From positions 4,587,083 to 4,651,082 of the forward strand of contig NZ_AP018207.1 of assembly GCF_002367995.1 (NCBI RefSeq): 64,000 nucleotides of DNA, read 5' to 3'. Shown in pieces: positions 1-7,578 of this stretch (position 1 is the first letter of the stretch; each line of letters begins with the position of its first letter). Below the pieces are notes generated by a model. It saw only the letters and a list, made by a program, of their open reading frames with translations. It was not told where the DNA came from and did not search any database. Source of the DNA: Calothrix brevissima NIES-22. GTDB taxonomy: Bacteria; Cyanobacteriota; Cyanobacteriia; Cyanobacteriales; Nostocaceae. The translations under genes and the position numbers were made by a program.

Positions 1-28
1 CCCTTTTCGGTTACATGAGATAGTTTTT

Positions 29-1021
29 TTAGTAGGGCAGTTCTTCCATCTCAGTACTGTATGCTGTATAAGCTTGACCTGCTGTACTAGGAGGAAGTGC
101 TGCTACTGGCATATCATCTGCACCTACCAGGCGATTATGTTCTGCTACAACGGTTGATGTTTTACCGATGCGGTGAGAGAATTCGGGGTTTGCCTGCATT
201 GTTGTTTGGATATCGATTTCTTTGCCTTCTGAGAAGAATTCGAGAAAATCGCTTCCATCGGGGTTTGGTGATTTATAGGAAGTGACAACTGCTACCCAAG
301 ATTTATCCCTTTGGTTGACTGCTTCTTTAGGTTCAAGAGATGGCGTAAAGGTGGGTTGAAATACACCGAGGCGATGAAACTCTGCACGTTTTTCAGCAAC
401 AGTTGTATCAGTAAATCGGGCGAATGCAACTTCTAGTTCGCGTTGGAACTGTTTATAAGCCTCGCCAAATTTTGATGATGCAACGCCTTTAATTGATAAG
501 ATAATTGGTACTGAGTGCAGGTTATTATTATTTTCATCAACAAGTTGCAATAAATAAAACCGTCTCAATACTGCGGCATCTTTGCCAAGTGCTTGGTACA
601 TTTCGTACCCATCAGGTGATTCGTACACTCCTACAATTTTGCCGTCATCGCGCTGTTCAATATATCTGGGAGAAACATCAAGAATGTGCATCCTGGGCGA
701 TTGCAACAACACTCCCATTTCTGGCGTGCCACTAGAGAAGGTGTGCTTGTGTGTAGGTTCTTGTCCTTGCCAGTTAATTGCTGCTAAGTATTTATCTTTG
801 ATAAACAACCCGACTTTTTCTGCTTCCATGTGGTTAATGACTTGGCAGATGCAGATATTACTAATCGGCGCATTGTACTCAGGATTTGCAAATTTAGAAA
901 TAGCTGATTTACGCTTTTGTATGTTTGTACTATTCTGAACTCTTTGTTCAGGGGGTTCAGACTGGGATACTGCGCTTTCTTCACTAGCAGAATTAGTAGG
1001 CTTTGTTTGATTTCTTGCCAT
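29..1021 (-). CDS. DUF5895-like plasmid protein
   Basis: The product is a soluble protein of 330 residues without signal peptide or membrane segment. After a polar N-terminus of about 45 residues comes the stretch FANPEYNAPISNICICQVIN, then a central block with SSGTPEMGVLLQSPRMHILD and, near residue 180, SIKGVASSKFGEAYKQFQRE. This layout matches, from memory, the cyanobacterial DUF5895 family, whose function is not known to me. The C-terminal 60 residues are low in order (Ala, Thr, Pro, Glu rich). It is the last gene of the minus-strand backbone in this window and is separated from the gene before it by a terminator hairpin, so it probably has its own promoter. A nucleic-acid-binding role would be a guess. 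Confidence 0.72.
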   Translation of the reverse strand: MARNQTKPTNSASEESAVSQSEPPEQRVQNSTNIQKRKSAISKFANPEYNAPISNICICQVINHMEAEKVGLFIKDKYLAAINWQGQEPTHKHTFSSGTPEMGVLLQSPRMHILDVSPRYIEQRDDGKIVGVYESPDGYEMYQALGKDAAVLRRFYLLQLVDENNNNLHSVPIILSIKGVASSKFGEAYKQFQRELEVAFARFTDTTVAEKRAEFHRLGVFQPTFTPSLEPKEAVNQRDKSWVAVVTSYKSPNPDGSDFLEFFSEGKEIDIQTTMQANPEFSHRIGKTSTVVAEHNRLVGADDMPVAALPPSTAGQAYTAYSTEMEELPY

Positions 1022-1082
1022 AATTTTAATTAATGGAAATCAATATTTAATGCGTAAAGCAAAAAGTCGTTATAAAAAATAA

Positions 1083-1107
1083 AAGTCGTCTGTTATTAAG
1101 ACGACTT
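1083..1107 (-). terminator. Intrinsic terminator after the small-gene operon
   Basis: An 8-bp perfect stem (AAGTCGTC at 1083-1090 with GACGACTT at 1100-1107) has a 9-nt loop. Read on the minus strand it is followed by a T-rich run (TTTATTTTTTAT). It lies 25 bp past the stop of the gene ending at 1133. Confidence 0.7.
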
Positions 1108-1132
1108 GAAAGATTGATTGATACTTAGTTAT

Positions 1133-1420
1133 TTAGATAAACTTTTCATCACACTCTCCCCTTAAGTCTGTAAAGCTGTCAATGCAAGTATCTCCCTGAA
1201 TAATTTCAGTTTTAGTATTTATAAGTGTCTGGTATATTTGCTGAAGACTAATGATGATTTGTCTAAGAACAGATGTGTTTTCAGTTGTGAAAGTCAGTGA
1301 CACAGATGCCATGCTTGAATTATGAATTGCGACTGTTTGTTCTTCAGGAGATCCATAACTGGTTATTTGGCTGTCTTTACCAGGAATAAATCTATAAGAA
1401 GCAATAGTTTCAATTGCCAT
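1133..1420 (-). CDS. Hypothetical protein, 95 aa
   Basis: This small acidic protein has no family I recognise. The ATG follows a good ribosome binding site (AAGGAGATAAAT) that lies inside the end of the preceding gene, and only 2 bp separate the two genes, so it is the last member of the operon that starts with the nuclease at 3686. The sequence alternates beta-like stretches (SYRFIPGKDSQI, ASVSLTFTTENT) with a C-terminal helix rich in Gln and Ile. A terminator hairpin follows it. The function is unknown. Confidence 0.55.
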   Translation of the reverse strand: MAIETIASYRFIPGKDSQITSYGSPEEQTVAIHNSSMASVSLTFTTENTSVLRQIIISLQQIYQTLINTKTEIIQGDTCIDSFTDLRGECDEKFI

Positions 1421-1422
1421 AT

Positions 1423-1641
1423 TTATCTCCTTGTTCGTTGGGGTTTAATTTCAAGCATTTTATTACTAAGTTTGGTGATATTACTGACCTTCCAACCAGC
1501 AAGCTTGCACTTATTAAGTGCTACTTCTAACTCTTGCTGTGTAAGGATTTTGTATCTCATATATTGTTCCCATATAGGGAAGATATAAGTGACATATTTA
1601 GTTTTATCAATTTGGCAGTATGCCATGCGTTTGTAGTACAC
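1423..1641 (-). CDS. Hypothetical protein, 72 aa
   Basis: A GTG start at 1641 shares one base with the TAG stop of the methyltransferase gene, which suggests translational coupling. An ATG five codons further in (near 1626) is an alternative start. The protein is basic and probably a small alpha/beta fold with the helix TQQELEVALNKCKLAGWK. I know no family for it. Its place directly behind the methyltransferase and before another small gene makes it a member of the backbone operon. Confidence 0.5.
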   Translation of the reverse strand: MYYKRMAYCQIDKTKYVTYIFPIWEQYMRYKILTQQELEVALNKCKLAGWKVSNITKLSNKMLEIKPQRTRR

Positions 1642-2696
1642 TATGGTTTAATGAGTTTAATGATTCTAGTAGCTACGTTTGTAGGGTTATTTGAACTCAA
1701 GAAGGCATCTTTATCTACCATTTCTACATAGCTATTATTGGCTTGTAGCCAGCCTTTGAAGGTTTTGTACTTACGATTAAAGAAAACTGATTCAGGTATA
1801 ACTGAAACTAATACGCCACCCGTTACAAGTAACTTCCAAGCCTGGTAGATATGTTGGACAAGTTCACAAAATGGAGGATTCATGATACAGGCATTGTATA
1901 AATGACTGGGGTTAAACTCCAGAAAGTTTTTCCCTACGAGATTAAATCCTTTGAGTTTTAGAATTTGTCGTAAATCGTAATTAATCTCAACCACCTCTAG
2001 TTGAACATTAGGATAGGTATCAGTGATATACTCAGCAATATTTCCACTACCAGCACTAGGCTCTAAAATTTGCCAATTTGGTTTAATATCTGCCAGTTGA
2101 ACAAGCCGTTGACAGACTAGTTTAGGAGTAGGAAAGAAATCTCCATCTTTCATCCCAATGATTTCTAACTCAAGCTTATTGAGTAGTTGCTTGGTAGTAT
2201 CAATTGCTTCAGGTTTTACTACCTGTTGAATTTCTGTTATTGCGGATATGATTTCGCTTGGTGTATGTAATCCGGCGCGACTTAAAGACTTTACCCAGTC
2301 TTGGTAATATTCGCCTGCCAATTTTTCTTGGACTTTCTGAATTGTTTCTTCCATTTGGGAAATCCTAAATAGGGCTTCTACTTGCGATTTGTGAGATATA
2401 CCGCGTAGTATTGGTGGGATATTTCCTACTTCCCACATTTGTGCGATCGCAAATAACCAAAACTGTATAATCTCAAGTTCAATTCCTTCTTGGATTATCC
2501 CTTGAGCTATAGTTTTACGATGCTTTGTTACCCTTTGATTTCCAATAGCAGGATTTTTCTTTTGGTCGATTGTTGACTGCATGGAAGCAGCTAAATTACG
2601 GAGGGCTTCTGCTTTTTCTAAGTTAGGAATATTAAAAATATCTGCTATGGGTGAATTATCATCGTTGTAGGGTAGATTGAGTAGAGATAGTTGCAT
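1641..2696 (-). CDS. DNA methyltransferase, N6-adenine type (class I SAM fold)
   Basis: The C-terminal half carries a class I SAM-methyltransferase core: FFPTP near residue 187, motif I LEPSAGSGN at 211-219, an acidic cofactor loop (VVEIN, about 235), and the catalytic motif IV NPPF at 273-276. The NPPF form is typical of enzymes that methylate an exocyclic amino group such as N6 of adenine. The first 180 residues are helical and unlike the core; they may bind DNA or a partner. At 351 residues it is a plausible solitary plasmid methyltransferase. The neighbouring gene upstream encodes a putative PD-(D/E)XK nuclease, so a restriction-modification link is possible but not shown. The start overlaps the end of the preceding gene by 38 bp, so the true start may be further in. 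Confidence 0.8.
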   Translation of the reverse strand: MQLSLLNLPYNDDNSPIADIFNIPNLEKAEALRNLAASMQSTIDQKKNPAIGNQRVTKHRKTIAQGIIQEGIELEIIQFWLFAIAQMWEVGNIPPILRGISHKSQVEALFRISQMEETIQKVQEKLAGEYYQDWVKSLSRAGLHTPSEIISAITEIQQVVKPEAIDTTKQLLNKLELEIIGMKDGDFFPTPKLVCQRLVQLADIKPNWQILEPSAGSGNIAEYITDTYPNVQLEVVEINYDLRQILKLKGFNLVGKNFLEFNPSHLYNACIMNPPFCELVQHIYQAWKLLVTGGVLVSVIPESVFFNRKYKTFKGWLQANNSYVEMVDKDAFLSSNNPTNVATRIIKLIKP

Positions 2697-3006
2697 TGCT
2701 TGATTCCTTTAAATCTTTGACGGCGCATTCAAGAATTAGTGAGGTTGGCACATTCCAAGCTTTTACCTCCCATTCAGTAGCTAATCGTTCTGAGTGACGG
2801 ATAACTGCACTACTACATTTGTTTTTTCTGACAAGCCAATCTCTAAACTTTTCGGCTTGTTCTTTGGTATCGAACCCGAAATAGCTGGTTTTTCTATTTC
2901 CCAAGGGGTCAGTAATAGTTGCTACCCGACGCGAGAGAATATTGAGCGTCCAACCACTGTTAGGAGTGAGTTCGATTTTCGTGATATTTAATTCTGTTGG
3001 ATTCAT
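2659..3006 (-). CDS. Hypothetical protein, 115 aa
   Basis: This small protein has an N-terminal beta-rich part (ITKIELTPNSGWTLNILSRR, then DPLGNRKTSYFGF) and a helix EQAEKFRDWLVRK near residue 50. That resembles small plasmid proteins which act on or bind DNA, but I cannot name a family. It overlaps the nuclease gene by 4 bp at its start and the methyltransferase gene by 38 bp at its end. This places it firmly inside the operon and suggests coupled translation. Confidence 0.5.
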   Translation of the reverse strand: MNPTELNITKIELTPNSGWTLNILSRRVATITDPLGNRKTSYFGFDTKEQAEKFRDWLVRKNKCSSAVIRHSERLATEWEVKAWNVPTSLILECAVKDLKESSNATISTQSTLQR

Positions 3007-3686
3007 ATTTCAACTTCCGGAATTGCTGCTAAATATTCCATAGTTGATATTTCTTTTGCTAACCATTTATCATGTGCTTCTTGAGGTGTCATTTTGTGGG
3101 TTAAAAGTTTTTTCTCCTTATCATCTTCTACAAAAGGAGCGAGTGTTTCTTCTAGCCGGGCTTTGAAATTCAAATGTTTATCTTCAGAATAAGTAAACTG
3201 GTAAATACTATCAGTGTTAACGAACAGGTAAACCAGGCTAATTTGCTCCAATTGTATTCCTGTTCGTTCGTATAGGAGAAATAACCTTAGTTGAGTTTGC
3301 CATTTGCTTTCAAGAATTTCAAATTTAGGGGGTTTTTGAATTGTCCAGTCAAACCCAACTACTTGATTTTCACCATAGATAATGAGGTCGCACTCGCTGT
3401 AGAGAAGAATATCGTGGTATAAATATTGAAGTTGGGCGTTCCATTGTTTGTTGCCAGAAATATTTAGAAAAGGTTTTACCTTATCGACCCAGTTATTAAT
3501 TTGGGGGTATGCCTTTAATAAAGCTTCGACTGGTAGCCCTAACCCAATTTGTTGCATAATGAGGTGAAACTGACCGCCAGCAACTTCAGATTCACTTTTG
3601 ACAGTTAGATTACGATAATTTATCGTTGATAAACATTCTGGATTCTGTTCAACTAGTTCAAGTGTTTTGTGATTAAAACGATTCAT
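3003..3686 (-). CDS. Putative PD-(D/E)XK nuclease-family protein
   Basis: The product has 227 residues from the ATG at 3686; a TTG 15 bp upstream also opens the frame but lies in a terminator stem, so the ATG is preferred. The middle of the protein reads YSECDLIIYGENQVVGFDWT followed by WQTQLRLFLLYE. This is the usual layout of RecB/Cas4-like PD-(D/E)XK nucleases (Asp, then an Asp-x-x strand, then a helix with Gln). The canonical Lys is not in the usual place: FDWTIQK stands where D-x-K is expected, so activity is uncertain. It heads the operon with the methyltransferase. The family call is an inference from the motif pattern alone. Confidence 0.5.
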   Translation of the reverse strand: MNRFNHKTLELVEQNPECLSTINYRNLTVKSESEVAGGQFHLIMQQIGLGLPVEALLKAYPQINNWVDKVKPFLNISGNKQWNAQLQYLYHDILLYSECDLIIYGENQVVGFDWTIQKPPKFEILESKWQTQLRLFLLYERTGIQLEQISLVYLFVNTDSIYQFTYSEDKHLNFKARLEETLAPFVEDDKEKKLLTHKMTPQEAHDKWLAKEISTMEYLAAIPEVEI

Positions 3687-3689
3687 AAA

Positions 3690-3722
3690 AATATATCCCA
3701 AATTTAGGTTTTGGGATATATT
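3690..3722 (-). terminator. 13-bp hairpin terminator between ThiF and nuclease genes
   Basis: A 13-bp perfect stem (AATATATCCCAAA with TTTGGGATATATT) and a 7-nt loop lie 9 bp after the ThiF stop. On the minus strand the stem is followed by TTTT, immediately before the ATG of the next gene at 3686. It probably ends the PRTRC transcript, and it also sits where it could hinder or permit ribosome entry on read-through RNA. Confidence 0.65.
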
Positions 3723-3730
3723 TGCGTCAG

Positions 3731-4588
3731 CTATTTGTGGTAATTTGTTTGCGGAATATAGTATTTTTTGAGTTGGTCAATGCTTGTATATAAACTTCGG
3801 GTTGACATTGCTTTGAGGTCAAAGTAACTAGCGAACTTTTTCAACCCCCCAGTGAGGGTTAATTCTAGTAAATACTGGGCTGCGATCGCACTCGTCATTT
3901 TATTGACGAATAGCGATTGATAATTCCGTGCTTGAATTTCTGCACATGAAAGGTTATTGTCAGTAAGTTCTTCTGGCTGAGGAACTAGCAGTTCTGGGTG
4001 AACCAGCACCGGGGAGGGAAGATGCAACCAGAATTGAGGTTTGTCTGGGTTATTGGAAGCTTGGACTATATCAAAATTAGAGTGCGTTCCAATTACTACT
4101 TGTCCAGAGTAGTTGCTGTTTCCACAATCCAGCCAAAATAGCGATGCTGGCTCATTTGCACTGTTGATTTTGAGAACAGAGTGAATTTTGCTCCTGGCGG
4201 CGCTGTTATCTACACAGCCAATGATTACCGTTAGGGTATTCCACCAACTGGCCGTGCGAATCATGTCTTCTTCAAACCAGTCGCAAACGGCTGTAATCTC
4301 TATTCCATACTTGGCACTGCATCTTGCAGCCAGTGTTTCTGCCTTTGGTAGAGCAATTTCAGCTTGTTGATAATTTTGGCGGCTGATATTTTTGAGTTCG
4401 ACAGTATCGCCATCGACGATCGCAAAGTTAATTTCTTTCCTAGTGTGTTGGAGTTGCAGAATAATTCGACATAAATCTTCTGCAAGAAACCCGCCTGTTC
4501 CTCCTACTCCCACTAAGACGAAGTTGATACGAGTATGATTGCGAGGTAAGACGGGTAAAGCTTGTTGGTAAGTAGTTAATTGAAGCAT
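3731..4588 (-). CDS. PRTRC system ThiF-family (E1-like) protein
   Basis: This is an E1/ThiF-type adenylating enzyme fold of 285 residues. The nucleotide-binding loop GVGGTGG is at 27-33, followed by VDGDTVELKNISRQNY (58-73) with the conserved Arg and Gln-Asn, a CVDNSAARSKI strand (125-135) and LDCGNSNYSGQVVIG (153-167). Cys215 in NLSCAE is a possible catalytic or thioester Cys. The family normally activates the C-terminus of a ubiquitin-like protein or sulfur carrier. Here the neighbours are a JAMM protease, an E2-like protein and a ubiquitin-like protein, the set known as PRTRC in plasmids and integrative elements. Its start overlaps the JAMM gene by 13 bp. It is the last gene of the operon. 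The biochemical role of PRTRC ThiF proteins is not established. Confidence 0.87.
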   Translation of the reverse strand: MLQLTTYQQALPVLPRNHTRINFVLVGVGGTGGFLAEDLCRIILQLQHTRKEINFAIVDGDTVELKNISRQNYQQAEIALPKAETLAARCSAKYGIEITAVCDWFEEDMIRTASWWNTLTVIIGCVDNSAARSKIHSVLKINSANEPASLFWLDCGNSNYSGQVVIGTHSNFDIVQASNNPDKPQFWLHLPSPVLVHPELLVPQPEELTDNNLSCAEIQARNYQSLFVNKMTSAIAAQYLLELTLTGGLKKFASYFDLKAMSTRSLYTSIDQLKKYYIPQTNYHK

Positions 4589-5172
4589 TTTACCTGTGAC
4601 GGCAGTTCAAATATTTGATTGGGGTTGATGTCGAAAAAGTGATTGTATATCCCGATGCGGGTATAAATTGTGGGAATGGTATTCAGCGTGCCAATAATCG
4701 CGAACACTCGAAATTTGCCTTTTTCTTCCTGATTGTCTGCACTTGAAGGATAAGCAGCTAGAGTTCCATGACTGTGCATTTCCACCAAGCTATCTGTATA
4801 GCTTTGATTAAGTGCGCTTTCCAAAGATAAGACATGAGTAGAGGACGCAGTTTGCAGTGGTGTGTGACACCACCATTGGTTGTTTGTCACTCCCAAGTAG
4901 AATAGGATTTCCTGTTGGGGGTTGATACTAGCAGCATTGATAATCTCGGCGATCGCTTGGCTGGGTACTTTTGGGACTTTCAGACGAAAGTAGGGTTCAA
5001 GGGGTTGGAGTCCAGCCACTTGAGTTTGGGCAATTTGCAAGCAAACCTCTAACTCGCGGCGGTGCGATCGCAAGAAAAGCCCATTTGCTGCCAGCCAGTA
5101 TTCCTGGAGTTTTTGACTGTAGGGAGGAAAGTTATTACTTGTAGCGAGGTGATAACCGATAAAAGGATTCAT
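4576..5172 (-). CDS. PRTRC system protein A, JAMM/MPN metalloprotease-like
   Basis: The product has 198 residues. A complete JAMM zinc-peptidase motif is visible: Glu131, then His133-Ser-His135, seven residues, Ser143, two residues, Asp146 (EMHSHGTLAAYPSSAD). JAMM proteins remove ubiquitin-like modifiers or process their C-termini. The first 60 residues form a separate helical part that is typical of PRTRC protein A rather than of free-standing JAB proteins. Only 2 bp separate it from protein B upstream, and it overlaps the ThiF gene by 13 bp. All metal ligands are present, so it should be active. Its substrate is unknown; the ubiquitin-like product of 6666-7088 is the obvious candidate. Confidence 0.85.
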   Translation of the reverse strand: MNPFIGYHLATSNNFPPYSQKLQEYWLAANGLFLRSHRRELEVCLQIAQTQVAGLQPLEPYFRLKVPKVPSQAIAEIINAASINPQQEILFYLGVTNNQWWCHTPLQTASSTHVLSLESALNQSYTDSLVEMHSHGTLAAYPSSADNQEEKGKFRVFAIIGTLNTIPTIYTRIGIYNHFFDINPNQIFELPSQVKCFN

Positions 5173-5174
5173 TG

Positions 5175-5918
5175 TTAACTGAACAAATGATTGATAATGT
5201 CTTCTGGGGTTGTGACTTTCCAGCTATGAACGGGAACAAGGTCACTTGAAGGGTAGGATTTAGCTTTAGATTCGTGTAATTTGATTAGCTGATTGCTGAT
5301 ATTATCGGGATGAGTTTTTGACTTGCCTTGAGATAAGTCCTTGTTAAAAGGTGATTTCCAGAACAGATCCCAAACTTGGCTTATAGTTGCAGCACTGCAC
5401 ATATTGAGAGAATTTCTCCCAAAGCAAATACTAGAATCTTCCCAAATGTTAGGTATAGGGGGCTTGTACAGTTGTGTGTCTGGTTTAAATACCCTCCCTT
5501 TAACTGCCCACAGGTAGTATCTACTACCGCATCCAGCAAATAAGAATGCAGGCATTGGTACAGTAATTACTTCAGGTTCCTGTCCCATAATTTGAATTTG
5601 ATATTTTTGGGGAGAGTAAAACTGAATAATGGCCTCTCCCTCTGGATTTTTACCCCACCAAATTGTGTTGCTAGAAAGCCATCCAGATGCGGCAGTTTTA
5701 CTTGTAAAGGCTTTCTCTACTGCTTCAGGAGACAAGAATTTATATTTAGATTCTTTGCCTTCGCGTTCGACTAAAATAAACTGTCCTTTGAGGATAATTA
5801 GCTGCCCTAGTAAATCATCTTGGGGAATATTGGCTAGCAGGATTTGGGAGACATTTTCTAAGTTAATTATTGGTAATATATTTGTGTCTACATTCATGCT
5901 TTTGATGCTTGGTTCCAA
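5175..5918 (-). CDS. PRTRC system protein B (E2-like fold)
   Basis: The product has 247 residues. It shows the family landmarks I recall for PRTRC protein B: MPAFLFAGCGSRYYLWAV near residue 121, followed by PDTQLYKPPIPNIWEDSSIC and WDLFWKSPFN near residue 185. Protein B has been related to the ubiquitin-conjugating E2 fold. Cys165 in DSSICFG occupies a plausible active-site position, though this is inference. The gene lies 2 bp before protein A and overlaps the preceding gene by 25 bp. The first 100 residues carry a beta-rich part (LIILKGQFILVERE) usual for the family. Confidence 0.78.
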   Translation of the reverse strand: MEPSIKSMNVDTNILPIINLENVSQILLANIPQDDLLGQLIILKGQFILVEREGKESKYKFLSPEAVEKAFTSKTAASGWLSSNTIWWGKNPEGEAIIQFYSPQKYQIQIMGQEPEVITVPMPAFLFAGCGSRYYLWAVKGRVFKPDTQLYKPPIPNIWEDSSICFGRNSLNMCSAATISQVWDLFWKSPFNKDLSQGKSKTHPDNISNQLIKLHESKAKSYPSSDLVPVHSWKVTTPEDIINHLFS

Positions 5919-6622
5919 ATTTTCACTGCTGCTTTTCGAGCAGAAAGGGATGTTTCTAACAAATGGCTAACCTCATTTGATTTCTCCAACATCAAGACGG
6001 CTTCTTGCCACTTTTGAGCGAGAAATATGATATTCTCATAAGTCCATTCCAGCCAATCGCTTGTTTCACACGTAATATCTAGCCAAATATTTTCAGTTGA
6101 GTAATCTATAATTCGTATGGCTATATCTAAATATTGCAGAGGACTTTTGTAACGACGACACAGCTTTACAAATTTCTCGAAGTAAATTTCTTCTGCTGGA
6201 GCAATGTAGTCAGGAGTAAAACCAAAATTTAGTTTCCATTGGCTGATATTGTACCCTTGCCCCATTAATGACAATAGAAATTTCTCGGAGTATACCAATT
6301 CCTCGAAATCTTCATTCCACCACTCAAGTCTTTGTGGCGAAACTAGAATACTATCACGTTCGGGATTAAACTCGATTTCATCGATATATTCTACTGGGAA
6401 TAAATTTTCATTCACTAGGTTAATAAATTCAATTTCTCTATCGAGGTAAGCACTTGTTGGATGTGATTGTATATTAATAGGTATGGTTGATTCTAACCAT
6501 TTTTCTGGAAATAATTTTTGATACAGGCTTAAGATATTTACTCGTTCGGAAAGATTTTCTAGATAATTAACTGCTGTTAGACAAGTAATAGGCATTTTGA
6601 ATGAGTGGATGTTGCCAATCAT
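5894..6622 (-). CDS. PRTRC protein F-like (tentative)
   Basis: The product has 242 residues from the ATG at 6622. An in-frame ATG at 6721 lies within the preceding gene, so the later start is more likely; it leaves a 43-bp gap. The protein is acidic and rich in Trp and Tyr, with the helical stretch NISQWKLNFGFTPDYIAPAE and a C-terminal amphipathic helix. Its place between proteins C and B is where PRTRC cassettes carry protein F. I see no firm sequence motif to confirm that, so the name rests on gene order. It overlaps protein B by 25 bp. Confidence 0.5.
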   Translation of the reverse strand: MIGNIHSFKMPITCLTAVNYLENLSERVNILSLYQKLFPEKWLESTIPINIQSHPTSAYLDREIEFINLVNENLFPVEYIDEIEFNPERDSILVSPQRLEWWNEDFEELVYSEKFLLSLMGQGYNISQWKLNFGFTPDYIAPAEEIYFEKFVKLCRRYKSPLQYLDIAIRIIDYSTENIWLDITCETSDWLEWTYENIIFLAQKWQEAVLMLEKSNEVSHLLETSLSARKAAVKIWNQASKA

Positions 6623-6665
6623 AATTAATCCGCCGCTACGAGTTATAGCGGCTATAGATTTGTGA

Positions 6666-7088
6666 TTACAGTACAGGATATTTACTCGTAATAGCAGGTT
6701 GCTGTTTAAGACTTTGAGCAACTTTTTCGCTGTAAGTCTCCCAAGATTGACCGAGCTTGATAGCTTTATCTATCTCAGGTTGTAAGGTAATTAAACTTTC
6801 GAGATTAATTTGACTGTTTATCTCTAGAAGCTTTATCTGCCATCCTAACTTTAGTGCAGGATTTATTTCTTCAAAACTGTTTTTCAATTCTCTAAAATGA
6901 ATTCCTTTAGTACCTGCTTTTTTTACTAAACGAATTGAAACTGTATCATCAGTTGTTTGTCGTTCAATTTCTGCATTAGCATACTCTGGAAAGTAGACGC
7001 TAATAGCTGTTTTGAGAGTATTGTCATCCTGGGCGATCGCCTCATCCAGAGAAATTTCTTGTCCTTCGATAATAGCAATGTACTTCAT
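6666..7088 (-). CDS. PRTRC system protein C, ubiquitin-like (beta-grasp)
   Basis: The product has 140 residues. The first 70 look like the beta-grasp protein C: MKYIAIIEGQEISLDEA, VYFPEYANAEIERQ and IRLVKKAGTKG, the last corresponding to the conserved Gly-Thr-Lys-Gly of the family. Protein C is usually 70-100 residues; here about 70 extra residues follow (helical, with NSQINLESLITLQPEIDKA), so this cyanobacterial form is longer. It does not end in a di-glycine. If it is a modifier it would have to be cut first, perhaps by the JAMM protein, or it acts without conjugation. It lies 5 bp downstream of protein E. Confidence 0.7.
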   Translation of the reverse strand: MKYIAIIEGQEISLDEAIAQDDNTLKTAISVYFPEYANAEIERQTTDDTVSIRLVKKAGTKGIHFRELKNSFEEINPALKLGWQIKLLEINSQINLESLITLQPEIDKAIKLGQSWETYSEKVAQSLKQQPAITSKYPVL

Positions 7089-7093
7089 GGTAA

Positions 7094-7576
7094 TTAAAAT
7101 AGTGACAGTTGGTTGTTAGGTGCAGGTTTTTTATCTTTATCTTCAGGTAGGTTACGCTTTTGTACTTGTCTTGATTGTTCCTGTTGATTCTGCTCTGTAG
7201 TCTGCTTTTCCATCCTTTGTTTGCAAATATTTAGCATTTCTGGGAGAGATTTTTCTAAATCCTGTAGCCAGTTATTTATGATAGGCTGAGATTTAATCTC
7301 AGCTAAGGGAAGTATCTTAATAATCGGAGGTGCATCTTGAATTCCAATTGTGACAACTGCTTTTTCAGAATTTGCTTTTAACTGAATTGTTATTATTGCG
7401 GTTTTGGTTAAAGTTATCCCGCTAGATAAATATTGACTTATAACTTCAGTATTTGCTGATTCATCTAATGTTTCTTCTAAATTTAGATTATCCTGATATT
7501 CAGGATTAAAATCTTTACTGCTATAGTTATGTTCAAAGCCAGTTGCATTCTCGTCAAGTGATGTTTGATTATTCAT
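7094..7576 (-). CDS. PRTRC protein E-like, C-terminal clamp-binding motif
   Basis: The product has 160 residues: an acidic N-terminus, a central beta region (LSSGITLTKTAIITIQLKAN then KAVVTIGIQDAPPIIKILP), a helix (NNWLQDLEKSLPEMLNICKQ) and a polar tail. The protein ends exactly in QLSLF, which is the consensus bacterial sliding-clamp (DnaN) binding motif QL(S/D)LF. That makes physical contact with the replisome likely, whatever its exact job. Gene order (directly before protein C and after the primase) fits PRTRC protein E. The central domain similarity to E is from memory and weaker than for A, B, C and ThiF. Confidence 0.6.
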   Translation of the reverse strand: MNNQTSLDENATGFEHNYSSKDFNPEYQDNLNLEETLDESANTEVISQYLSSGITLTKTAIITIQLKANSEKAVVTIGIQDAPPIIKILPLAEIKSQPIINNWLQDLEKSLPEMLNICKQRMEKQTTEQNQQEQSRQVQKRNLPEDKDKKPAPNNQLSLF

Positions 7577-7578
7577 GA

